A stretch of DNA of 5,116 bases from Acidobacteriaceae bacterium (GTDB lineage Bacteria; Acidobacteriota; Terriglobia; Terriglobales; SbA1), in contig PMHI01000654.1 in assembly GCA_003156615.1 (NCBI GenBank), positions 20,653 to 25,768 on the forward strand, given 5' to 3'. Below the pieces are notes generated by a model. That model searched no databases and was not told the origin of the DNA. It saw only the letters and a list, made by a program, of their open reading frames with translations. A program made the translations under genes and the position numbers. Of the stretch, positions 1 to 5,116 are shown piece by piece (the stretch's first letter is position 1; the number at the start of each line of letters is the position of its first letter).

Positions 1-2316
1 GCGAACACGGCGATGTTCAGCGTCATCAATTCCGTGCTGTTTCATTCCCTGCCTTTCCGGGATTCCAGCCGCGTGATGGTGCTGTGGAAGACGCTGTCGA
101 ATGGCAACCCGAATGCCTTTTCTACCCCAGCCTTTCTGGAGATGCGCCAGCAGGAAGATTTTCTTGCCCATCTCGGCGCGTTTACAAGTGTAGGGAAAAA
201 TCTTGGAGGCAAGGAGCTTCCAGAGCGGATCGCGGGAGGAAAGATCAACTACGACCTACTGCCTGTCCTGGGAGTGCAACCGATTCTTGGCCGGATGTTC
301 TCCTTGGACGAAGACCGCCCAGGAGCAGGCGCGGTTGTGATTCTGAGTCACGCGCTATGGTCGACACGTTTCGCATCGCGTCGCAACATATTGAGCGAGG
401 TTGTGGATTTGGATGGCACGCCTTACACGGTGGTGGGTGTGATGCCACCGGGATTCCATGTTCTGGCCGACACTGAACTATTCTGGATTCCCCTTCAACT
501 GGAATCGACGGATGCGCAAGCTTCTGCGCGTAACGTTCATTGGCTGTTTGCTTTCACTCGGCTTCCCGTCGGAAGCAATCAGAAACAAGTACAAGCCGGG
601 TTGGATGCGATCGCAGCGCGATTGAAGGTGCAGGATCCTGCAGGGGAGGGCGGATTCGGAGCGACATTGCAATCGGTCAGTGACTTCGTGAACGGAGCTG
701 TAAAGCCGGTACTGCTGTTGCTGATGGGAGCTGTCGTCTTTGTCTTGCTGATCGCCTGTTCGAACGTGGCCAACCTGTTGCTGTCGCGGAGCACTACGCG
801 GGAACGCGAGATTTCGATTCGTACTGCGCTGGGCGCCAGTCGCTGGCGGATGATCCGCCAGTTACTCACCGAGAGCGTACTGCTGGCGATGCTGGGCGGC
901 GGGCTTGGTTTGGTACTCGCTGAGATTGCGATCAAGTCGCTGCGGTCGGCTCATCCATCGAGCATTCCCGCCTCAAATGCGATCGTTGTTGATCCTGCCG
1001 TGCTTGCCTACACCGCCATTCTCTGTGGAGTTGTCGGAATTCTTTTTGGCCTTGCCCCGGCGTGGGAAGGATCTAAGGCGAACGTGAGTGAAAAGCTGAA
1101 AGACGGATCGCGGGGCAGCAGCGGAGGCTTCGGAAAGCACCGCGCCGTGCTTGTCGTCATGGAAACGGCATTGGCGTCAATGCTGTTCATCGGCGCCGGT
1201 CTCTCGCTCCGAAGTTTATGGCGTGCGGAGATGGTGAACCTTGGATTCAATCCGCACGGAGTGTTGACGTTCCGCATCGCGGCCCCAACGGTTTCCGAAC
1301 AACGCATACCACTTTTCTATCAACAGGTATTGGACCGGGTGCGCTCGCTGCCCGGTGTGCAATCGGCTGTCCTGGCGAGAAACCTCCCCATGAGCGGGAC
1401 GGATCCATCGATGCCGATCACAATCGAAGGCACACCGCCTCCTCCGTCGGAGATCCCTATCGTCGCGCGTCTTCGCGCCATCGGGCCGGACTACTTCAGC
1501 GGACTTCAGACGTCTTTATTAGCTGGACACGAGTTTACGGAGCAAGATACTGCAGCGTCCACGCGGGTCGTAATTGTGAGCGAGAGTCTGGCCAAACTGC
1601 ATTGGCCGAATCAGAATGCGCTGGGCAAGAGACTGAAACCCGGAATGCCCGGAGGGGACTGGTGCGTGGTGGTTGGAGTGGCTGCCGATGTTCACCACTG
1701 GGCTGCCGATGTCGACATCGAACCGACAGCCTACTACCCATACACACAAGTGCCTTTAGCGTCTTTGCCGCTGCTGGAAGGGAATATGGGTATCGCCGTG
1801 CGGAGTCCGAATTCAGATGGCTTGCTCAGCTCAATTCGAACAGCATTGGGTGAGGTGGACAAAACAGTACCGGTTTATGATGTCAAGGGAATGGAAGAAA
1901 TGGTTGCGGAATCAGGATCGTTGCGACGCTTCGATATGTGGCTGATCGGAGCGTTCGCCGGCCTGGCGCTGACTCTGGCAACGGTTGGCATTTACGGAGT
2001 CATTGCGTACGCAGTTTCGCAACGGACACGGGAGATTGGCATCCGGATCGCACTGGGCGCACAACCGAGGGATGTGCTGCAACTGATCATAGGACAAGGC
2101 GCGAAGCTGGCTTTGGCCGGAGTGATCGCGGGGCTCTTTGGCGCCTTTGTGCTCTCGAGGTTGATGTCCAGCCTACTGTTTGGAGTGAGTCCGCGAGACT
2201 TGGTAACGTTTTCGGTCCTGCCCTGGATGGTTTTGGTATTGATTCTCGTCGGCTGCTATATCCCGGCACGCCGGGCGACGAGGGTAGATCCCGTCGTTAC
2301 CCTGCGCTGCGAGTAG
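1..2316 (+). CDS. ADOP-type MacB/FtsX ABC transporter permease (5' partial)
   Basis: Inner-membrane permease of the MacB/FtsX superfamily, in the duplicated form common in Acidobacteria (ADOP). Such permeases work with a separate LolD/MacB-type ATPase; the substrate cannot be told from sequence. The frame is open from base 1 (ANTAMFSVINSVLF), matching the family's usual GANTAIFSVVNAVL, so about 35-40 N-terminal residues lie outside the window and the ATG at 13 is internal. In the 771 visible residues the order is: periplasmic core domain (about 30-230), first FtsX domain with three to four membrane segments (about 232-365) and coupling motif REREISIRTALGAS (near 264-277), a further membrane helix near 380-400 (VVMETALASMLFIGAG), second core domain (about 405-625), and second FtsX domain (about 640-765) with matching motif RTREIGIRIALGAQ. 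The end, ARRATRVDPVVTLRCE, is the normal family C-terminus, so this end is complete. No ATP-binding domain is present. A decayed paralogue follows at 2328. Confidence 0.95.
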   Translation, partial: ANTAMFSVINSVLFHSLPFRDSSRVMVLWKTLSNGNPNAFSTPAFLEMRQQEDFLAHLGAFTSVGKNLGGKELPERIAGGKINYDLLPVLGVQPILGRMFSLDEDRPGAGAVVILSHALWSTRFASRRNILSEVVDLDGTPYTVVGVMPPGFHVLADTELFWIPLQLESTDAQASARNVHWLFAFTRLPVGSNQKQVQAGLDAIAARLKVQDPAGEGGFGATLQSVSDFVNGAVKPVLLLLMGAVVFVLLIACSNVANLLLSRSTTREREISIRTALGASRWRMIRQLLTESVLLAMLGGGLGLVLAEIAIKSLRSAHPSSIPASNAIVVDPAVLAYTAILCGVVGILFGLAPAWEGSKANVSEKLKDGSRGSSGGFGKHRAVLVVMETALASMLFIGAGLSLRSLWRAEMVNLGFNPHGVLTFRIAAPTVSEQRIPLFYQQVLDRVRSLPGVQSAVLARNLPMSGTDPSMPITIEGTPPPPSEIPIVARLRAIGPDYFSGLQTSLLAGHEFTEQDTAASTRVVIVSESLAKLHWPNQNALGKRLKPGMPGGDWCVVVGVAADVHHWAADVDIEPTAYYPYTQVPLASLPLLEGNMGIAVRSPNSDGLLSSIRTALGEVDKTVPVYDVKGMEEMVAESGSLRRFDMWLIGAFAGLALTLATVGIYGVIAYAVSQRTREIGIRIALGAQPRDVLQLIIGQGAKLALAGVIAGLFGAFVLSRLMSSLLFGVSPRDLVTFSVLPWMVLVLILVGCYIPARRATRVDPVVTLRCE

Positions 2317-2320
2317 GAGG
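2314..2320 (+). promoter_or_regulatory. Shine-Dalgarno of the decayed second permease
   Basis: TAGGAGG overlaps the TAG stop of the upstream permease and lies 7 bases before the ATG at 2328. This places the lost downstream permease directly behind the first as a co-translated operon partner. The site now precedes only a broken reading frame. Confidence 0.6.
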
Positions 2321-2327
2321 TTCGGAC

Positions 2328-2389
2328 ATGAATGGATTTCTGCAAGATCAGCGTTAGCTCTGCGTCAGTTGCGAAAGGCACTTTCAGGA
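2328..2389 (+). pseudogene. N-terminal remnant of a second ADOP permease
   Basis: Starting at ATG 2328 the sequence reads MNGFLQDQR and then hits TAG at 2355. From 2357, one frame over, it continues ALRQLRKALSG. Joined, this matches the standard ADOP beginning (MNGFLQDLRYALRQLRKSPGF), the stretch missing from the edge-truncated permease upstream. The simplest explanation is loss of one base near 2356-2357 (TACGCT to TAGCT) plus a substitution at 2350. After about 2389 the resemblance stops, so nearly the whole ~800-residue gene is gone. The good ribosome site and the 11-base gap after the previous stop indicate it was once the next gene of a tandem permease operon. The match is short, but residue order, position and ribosome site agree. 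The family consensus is from memory. Confidence 0.7.
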
Positions 2390-2438
2390 GTGAGGTCTAG
2401 CTTTCTCAGTCCTGGGTGCACGCCAAGAAAGTGATGGA

Positions 2439-2788
2439 TCATGCAGCGCTGTGTTCTGATCTGCGCTCCCAGAAGTCTTGAAAGCGACCACTAAGTTTTG
2501 AGCAGCGTAGTGCGATGATGGCATTGGAGCCTGGAACGGTCCAGTGCATGCCGGCGCGTTTGAGACGCGTGCCAATGGCCGGCCTCGACCACGCCGGTGG
2601 AAGTACACAAGCCTTGGGCGTGGAATTCGGAATAGCGCATACGCTCTCGGTTGGTCTGGAAATAATGGAGACAGCGGCGGGCTTTCATCGCAGCGAGGAA
2701 CCTGGCGGCGGAGAGCTTGGAGGGTAGCCGGGAATCTTCCGGTGTCGAGATCGTGGAAGATTTTCACAGCCTCAGTAAGCGAGACCTA
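2439..2788 (-). pseudogene. ISKra4-like transposase, C-terminal remnant with frameshifts
   Basis: Read on the minus strand in three successive frames, this stretch gives the C-terminus of an ISKra4-family transposase. Frame one (about 2785-2700) reads EAVKIFHDLDTGRFPATLQA. Frame two (about 2710-2578) reads CLHYFQTNRERMRYSEF, then STGVVEAG. Frame three (2576-2439) reads IGTRLKRAGMHWTVPGSNA, then IIALRCSKLSGRFQDFWERR and a stop. These match the family hallmarks YF-x-N-x2-RMRY, GSGVVEAGCK, IGQRLKQSGM-x-WTV, NAILALRC and DFWE. The first frame change lies near 2690-2710. The second is at 2577, where VVEAG runs straight into IGTR; the residues expected between (CK plus two) are missing, consistent with a net 11-base loss. 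The N-terminal two thirds and clear terminal repeats are absent, so it cannot transpose. It lies between the truncated permease and the DUF5615 fragment, suggesting that IS activity helped remove the second permease. Confidence 0.8.
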
Positions 2789-2880
2789 GCATACGCTCGC
2801 CTATTTTCTCGCTTTGGTGAAAAGCCGGGACGCCCGAGAAAGCAGCTGGCCATTCACAGGAAGCGTAGGGCCACGTAGTC

Positions 2881-2985
2881 ATGCGCCTGCTCCTAGACGA
2901 GCATATCTCGCCGGCGTTGGTCGCCAGATTGGCCGAGGTTGGCGTATATGCTCAATCCGTACTGCACGTTGGTTTTAGCTGGTCC
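2881..2985 (+). pseudogene. Truncated DUF5615 PIN-like protein (N-terminal fragment)
   Basis: From ATG 2881 the protein begins MRLLLDEHISPALVARLAEV, then GVYAQSVLHVGFS. This is the usual N-terminus of DUF5615 proteins (M-R-x-LLDE-x-xSP, then GV-x-A-x-x-V-x-HVGL), PIN-like proteins generally about 110 residues long and often paired with a DUF433 antitoxin. Asp6, the first acidic site of the fold, is present. After about residue 35 the resemblance ends. The reading frame stays open to 3201, but the remainder (IMRYDKMPVAPFSS and on) lacks the expected VVTTNARDF-like second half, and from 3055 it only runs antisense through vapC. No good Shine-Dalgarno precedes the ATG (GTAGGGCCACGTAGTC), and no DUF433 partner was found just upstream. 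I read it as a broken toxin remnant; an expressed 106-residue hybrid protein is possible but unlikely. Confidence 0.6.
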
Positions 2986-3054
2986 ATCATGAGATATGAC
3001 AAAATGCCCGTTGCGCCGTTTTCATCCCATTCGGTCCCAACGTTAGGCCTGAGA

Positions 3055-3483
3055 TCACGCCGAGCGGAGCGGATTGAGGAGGTTCACGCCGGGAAAGTGC
3101 TTTTCGTTGTCCGTAACGACAATGCAGTCGTTCGCTTCCCCGATCGCCGCAACGACCATGTCGAGAGCACTCCTCGGTCGCCCTGCGTGCGTGCCATGTG
3201 ACCTGAGACGTGCCCAGATGAGTGCTGACTCCTCGTCGAAAGCCAATACGCGTCCGCGGAAGAGCGCCTGGGGACCCTCGCGACCCTCGAACCATTCTTC
3301 AAGTTCCCTGCGTTTTTTCCCTGACGGTTTCTCCAAAATGCCACGATATATTTCGGCAAGGCTCAGGGCACAAATGAACAGATCGTCGTCCACTTGTTTG
3401 GCCATCCATTCAGTGAGCGGCTGGGACGGGAGAGGCTTTGTGGCGTTGCTGATAATGTTGGTGTCGAGGAGATACCGCGTCAT
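3055..3483 (-). CDS. vapC: VapC-type PIN-domain ribonuclease toxin
   Basis: A 142-residue PIN-domain protein, the usual length for VapC/FitB-like toxins, which are Mg2+-dependent endoribonucleases cutting tRNA or rRNA when not bound by antitoxin. It opens with YLLDTNIIS (catalytic Asp7). It then has LSLAEIYRGI (Glu44), SALDMVVAAIGEAND (Asp108) and IVVTDNEKHFPGVNLLNPL (Asp125), the four acidic residues of the PIN active site followed by the family's standard C-terminal strand. All key residues are intact, so the toxin is probably active. Its ATG overlaps the antitoxin stop (ATGA, 3480-3483). It has no Shine-Dalgarno of its own (GCAGAAAAATCAATCT precedes the ATG), so translation probably depends on coupling to the antitoxin gene. 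The RNA target cannot be predicted from sequence. Confidence 0.92.
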   Translation of the reverse strand: MTRYLLDTNIISNATKPLPSQPLTEWMAKQVDDDLFICALSLAEIYRGILEKPSGKKRRELEEWFEGREGPQALFRGRVLAFDEESALIWARLRSHGTHAGRPRSALDMVVAAIGEANDCIVVTDNEKHFPGVNLLNPLRSA

Positions 3484-3785
3484 AGATTGATTTTTCTGCC
3501 CGCATCAAACGGACGCTCGATCGTCAGTTCGGCGCCAACCAGTGGTGAACGACGAAGAGCTGCCAAAATGCCACCTTTTTCTTCCTTGGGCGTATAGGAG
3601 ACTGTTCGCATTACCTCCGTCCGAATTCGATTTGCATCCGGGTCATTCTGCGCGAGCCGCTTTGCCAAGGAACGAATTAGATGGCGATCCGACCCGAGAC
3701 CGAGAACTTCAAATCGTGCCATGCCCCGTTTCCGAAGCCGGCTTCGGTAGTTCTTAATCGCACGCTTTTGGGCTGTATTGGACAC
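3480..3785 (-). CDS. Antitoxin of the VapC pair, ribbon-helix-helix-like
   Basis: A 101-residue basic protein encoded directly upstream of vapC with a 4-base ATGA overlap, the classic antitoxin-toxin arrangement. It would bind and inhibit the toxin and repress its own promoter. Residues 22-30 (MARFEVLGL) look like a DNA-binding beta strand, followed by helix 32-46 (SDRHLIRSLAKRLAQ) and a second helix about 49-63, a ribbon-helix-helix pattern. The tail (70-101) carries KGGILAALRRSPLVGAEL, a motif I recall from similar VapC-linked proteins in proteobacteria and probably the toxin-binding part. It is not an obvious AbrB, Phd/YefM or MazE antitoxin. The start is GTG at 3785 (SNTAQKRAIKNYR). An ATG two bases earlier is out of frame. 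GAGGCGGG lies just upstream as ribosome site. Function rests on position and fold pattern; the family name is not certain. Confidence 0.8.
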   Translation of the reverse strand: MSNTAQKRAIKNYRSRLRKRGMARFEVLGLGSDRHLIRSLAKRLAQNDPDANRIRTEVMRTVSYTPKEEKGGILAALRRSPLVGAELTIERPFDAGRKINL

Positions 3786-3798
3786 ATCCCGCCTCTCT

Positions 3799-3817
3799 TA
3801 TATCCTGTAATATATCC
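3799..3817. repeat. TATATCC direct repeat, possible antitoxin operator
   Basis: TATATCC occurs at 3799-3805 and again at 3811-3817, 12 bases apart, overlapping the candidate -10 regions of the toxin-antitoxin promoter. Short repeats at about one helical turn in this position are typical of operators bound by ribbon-helix-helix antitoxins. The role as an operator is an inference. Confidence 0.35.
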
Positions 3818-3837
3818 GGTAACAATGATTTCCGCAA
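3809..3837 (-). promoter_or_regulatory. Candidate promoter of the toxin-antitoxin operon
   Basis: On the minus strand, TTGCGG (3837-3832), a 17-base spacer and TATATT (3814-3809) form a plausible sigma70-type promoter. It would start transcription near 3802 and give a short leader that still contains the GAGGCGGG ribosome site. A second reading, TTGTTA (3825-3820) with TATAAG (3802-3797), also has 17-base spacing but would leave almost no leader, so it is less likely. Confidence 0.4.
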
Positions 3838-4170
3838 GGGTGCCGCGAGCTGTCGTCTACGCGAAAATAGGCGGGGCAGAGCGGGGGGAATATCTGCTCT
3901 CGGTGGGATGTCGAAAGATTAGGGCGCTGTACCATACGCTGCCTGCTTCGCGTTGGACCTGATCGTGCGTGCGCGATGTCCGGCGTAAGCGAGATTTCGG
4001 AGGACATGACGAACTAGGTCATCAATTGCCATCCTGAGACGGGCACCTTTGGCGAGTTCCCGATTTCGCTGTGGAGATTTTGGTTTGAACTATCCGACTC
4101 TAGCCCAGGTCCTAGGTGGCTGCGAAAGGCGTTACAAAGTCGCGAAAGACGTGTTCATATTGGGCGACTC
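3838..4170. other. Intergenic stretch without a convincing gene
   Basis: This divergent region between the toxin-antitoxin promoter and the DUF1059 promoter shows no reading frame with recognisable family motifs on either strand. Open frames exist (for example minus strand 4007-3798), but they lack a ribosome site and resemble nothing I know. Small inverted repeats such as ATGAC-N7-GTCAT (3994-4010) are too short to call. The only structure I would note is the GCGAAAG direct repeat at 4122-4152, listed separately. Confidence 0.5.
4122..4152. repeat. Direct repeat GCGAAAGRCGT upstream of the DUF1059 promoter
   Basis: GCGAAAGGCGT (4122-4132) and GCGAAAGACGT (4142-4152) match at 10 of 11 bases with a 20-base period, about two helical turns. 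They end about 20 bases before the -35 box at 4172. Spacing and placement fit a two-site activator element, but no regulator is known and chance cannot be excluded. Confidence 0.3.
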
Positions 4171-4171
4171 A

Positions 4172-4200
4172 TTGAACTCGCGCCCGAACCGGCCTATAAT
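4172..4200 (+). promoter_or_regulatory. Strong sigma70-type promoter for the DUF1059 gene
   Basis: TTGAAC (4172-4177), a 17-base spacer and a perfect TATAAT (4195-4200) match the housekeeping consensus well. Transcription would start near 4207, about 27 bases before the ATG, leaving a short leader that holds the ribosome site. Confidence 0.75.
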
Positions 4201-4220
4201 TCGCCCACGGTTCGTTTCAA

Positions 4221-4227
4221 AAGGAGG
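4221..4227 (+). promoter_or_regulatory. Shine-Dalgarno of the DUF1059 gene
   Basis: AAGGAGG ends 6 bases before the ATG at 4234. It is a near-perfect ribosome site and fixes the start of this very short gene. Confidence 0.8.
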
Positions 4228-4233
4228 CAAAAC

Positions 4234-4437
4234 ATGGCCGAAAGCCGCAAAGTACTTGATTGTCGCCGTTTCCCCGCAGAGAAGCCCTGCTCAATTGCCA
4301 TTTCTGGCAACGTAGACGAAGTGGTGGAACTCGGAGTACTGCATGCCTCGACAGTTCACGGGCACCAGGACACGCCGGAACTGCGGGAGCAGCTTCGATC
4401 TATGCTCCAAGATGACAACGCCGCCAGAGCGGCATGA
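4234..4437 (+). CDS. DUF1059 family small protein
   Basis: A 67-residue soluble protein with the shape of the DUF1059 family: VLDCRRFPAEKPCSIAISGN, then DEVVELGVLHASTVHGHQDT and PELREQLRSMLQDD. These small proteins (about 55-70 residues) have no established function. Typical members share the early cysteines, a short strand ending in a Gly-x-x-(D/E)E turn, a helix with H-A-x-x-x-H, and a C-terminal PEL-x-x-x-(I/L)R helix. All are present here, with Cys10, Cys19, His37 and His42. The C-x8-C-x17-H-x4-H spacing could form a metal site, which is inference. It has no signal peptide or membrane segment. It is a monocistronic unit with its own strong promoter (4172-4200), a strong ribosome site and a hairpin terminator 9 bases after the stop, implying good expression. 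The convergent neighbour is the broken SnoaL-like gene. Confidence 0.85.
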   Translation: MAESRKVLDCRRFPAEKPCSIAISGNVDEVVELGVLHASTVHGHQDTPELREQLRSMLQDDNAARAA

Positions 4438-4446
4438 TCCAAAACG

Positions 4447-4470
4447 AAGGCGCGCACACGCGCGCCTTTT
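4447..4470 (+). terminator. Rho-independent terminator, probably bidirectional
   Basis: A perfect 9-bp stem, AAGGCGCGC (4447-4455) and GCGCGCCTT (4460-4468), closes an ACAC loop and runs into a TTTT tract, 9 bases after the DUF1059 stop. On the minus strand the same hairpin is followed by CGTTTT, so it can also end transcripts of the convergent SnoaL-like gene. Confidence 0.85.
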
Positions 4471-4540
4471 GCTCTTAAAACCCGCAAACCTCCGATCCGT
4501 ACCTCGTGGAAAATCAACAAAGTTCACCGACCTTCGGTCT

Positions 4541-4926
4541 TCAGCCCTTCACATAAGCGAGCTTTGCAGCTACTTTGCCATCTTTTACCGTAAAAACGTC
4601 AACCCCGCGCAGGCGCCATGGCTGACCGTTGCGCATCTTGCTGTAGACCCAGAGCACAGTGGCCCGACTTCCGCTGACGATCACCTCCTCGGCCTCGAAT
4701 CGGGCGTCGGGATTGCGGGCGAACCACCCACGCCAGAATTCGACCACAGCGGTCTTTCCCTCTATGCGTCGGCCATCCGGAGCGGGCGACGTATCCTCAA
4801 ACACTGTATGCTCGTCAAAAACGCTGCCAATCCCTCAGCGTCGTGCCGATTGAACACTTTGTTGAAACTGTCGATGGTTGAGCGCGTCGCTTGCTCCTGG
4901 GAATGCACATTTTCCTGGGACCTCAT
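4541..4926 (-). pseudogene. SnoaL/NTF2-like protein, single-base frameshift
   Basis: An NTF2-fold SnoaL-like protein, a small alpha+beta barrel that usually binds or isomerises small molecules; this member's substrate is unknown. It starts at ATG 4926 with GGGAGG 5 bases upstream: MRSQENVHSQEQ, then TIDSFNKVFNRHDAEGLAAF, the normal first helices. After LT (residue 38) the frame is lost near 4813-4815. One frame over it resumes EHTVFEDTSPAPDGRRIEGK, then VVEFWRGWFARNPDARFEAE and EVIVSGSRATVLWVY, and it ends with RGVDVFTVKDGKVAAKLAYV at a TGA (4541). Restoring one base (ACGAG to ACGGAG, for example) gives an unbroken 128-residue protein, the normal family length, and the rest is well preserved. 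So the lesion is either very recent or a sequencing error. The gene converges on the DUF1059 gene and probably shares its terminator at 4447-4470. Without the repair, only an 87-residue C-terminal piece (GTG at 4804) could be read. Confidence 0.8.
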
Positions 4927-4943
4927 GGAAACCTCCCTTGGAA

Positions 4944-4979
4944 AACACAGACTCCCAAGTAGGAACACAGAACAAGTAC
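4944..4979. repeat. Imperfect direct repeat upstream of the SnoaL-like gene
   Basis: AACACAG occurs at 4944-4950 and 4964-4970, each followed shortly by CAAGTA (4956-4961 and 4974-4979, with gaps of 5 and 3 bases). The 20-base unit lies just upstream of the ribosome site. It may be a small duplication or a regulatory site; no clear promoter was found beside it. Confidence 0.25.
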
Positions 4980-5116
4980 CACCAAGACGTGGCGATTTGC
5001 GGAGCGCATATGCTTTTGATCCCCCATGAAAGTCTAGGCTTGTACGCCATCGAACTCTATTCTGATGGGGCGCAATGATTCGACGCTGACCGGTTGGCGA
5101 GACATCGCGTCTCTTA

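Noticed and set aside
1218..1853. Plus-strand open frame of 211 codons inside the permease
   Set aside because: It is an out-of-frame shadow; the permease frame carries continuous family motifs through the same bases.
2384..2767. Single minus-strand open frame of 127 codons taken as one gene
   Set aside because: Only its first ~25 residues match the transposase; the real similarity continues in two other frames, so it is one frame of a broken gene.
3074..3490. Plus-strand open frame (138 codons) antisense to vapC
   Set aside because: It is the shadow of a convincing PIN-domain gene with all four acidic residues; its own translation is low-complexity, rich in Arg and Ser, with no motifs.
3798..4007. 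Minus-strand open frame (69 codons) upstream of the toxin-antitoxin operon
   Set aside because: It runs into the promoter region, has no ribosome site and no recognisable motifs.
3994..4010. ATGAC-N7-GTCAT inverted repeat and a 4-codon frame (ATG 3994) behind GGAGG
   Set aside because: The stem is only 5 bp and the frame ends after three codons; neither supports a feature.
4343..5029. Long plus-strand open frame (228 codons) running across the DUF1059 end and the SnoaL-like gene
   Set aside because: It overlaps the end of the DUF1059 gene, passes through its terminator hairpin and is antisense to the SnoaL-like gene; the translation shows no family motifs and there is no ribosome site.
5099..5113. 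Inverted repeat GAGAC-N5-GTCTC near the right edge
   Set aside because: The 5-bp stem is too short and has no T tract or flanking gene; chance is likely and the window ends there.
1..5116. CRISPR arrays, tRNA or rRNA genes, and a defence system
   Set aside because: No regularly spaced repeats, no cloverleaf or rRNA-like segments and no defence effector beyond the VapC pair were seen on either strand.

Overview
The window looks like a piece of an acidobacterial chromosome (Terriglobia type, moderately GC-rich). The main reason is the first gene, a large MacB/FtsX-type permease of the acidobacterial duplicated permease kind (ADOP). It is followed directly by the decayed start of a second paralogue, and tandem copies of this family are typical of Acidobacteria. 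The small DUF1059 protein also fits. The taxonomic call is an inference from protein families, not from a marker gene.

Layout. (1) 1-2316, plus strand: ADOP permease, cut by the left window edge but complete at its C-terminus. (2) 2317-3054: a gene graveyard. It holds about 62 bp of the next ADOP permease (2328-2389, one-base frameshift), the C-terminal part of an ISKra4-like transposase on the minus strand (2439-2788, at least two frame breaks), and the first ~35 codons of a DUF5615 PIN-like protein (2881-2985). (3) 3055-3785, minus strand: an apparently intact type II toxin-antitoxin operon. A 101-residue ribbon-helix-helix-like antitoxin overlaps a 142-residue VapC PIN toxin by ATGA, with a candidate promoter and a 12-bp-spaced TATATCC repeat upstream. 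(4) 3838-4170: no convincing gene. (5) 4172-4470, plus strand: a textbook small transcription unit with a perfect TATAAT -10, a strong Shine-Dalgarno, a 67-residue DUF1059 protein and a hairpin terminator. (6) 4541-4926, minus strand: a SnoaL/NTF2-like gene broken by an apparent one-base deletion, convergent with the DUF1059 gene and sharing its terminator region. (7) 4927-5116: upstream region of that gene, with no other gene seen.

How the genes relate. They do not form one pathway. The window reads as the end of an export-permease cluster whose second member was destroyed, apparently together with insertion-sequence activity, next to a toxin-antitoxin module and two unrelated small genes. 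Nothing here makes a strong case for a wholly new system. The points most worth checking are the decayed tandem permease, the unnamed antitoxin family, the two neighbouring PIN-fold proteins, the regulated-looking DUF1059 unit with its Cys/His pattern, and the single-base lesion in the SnoaL gene.
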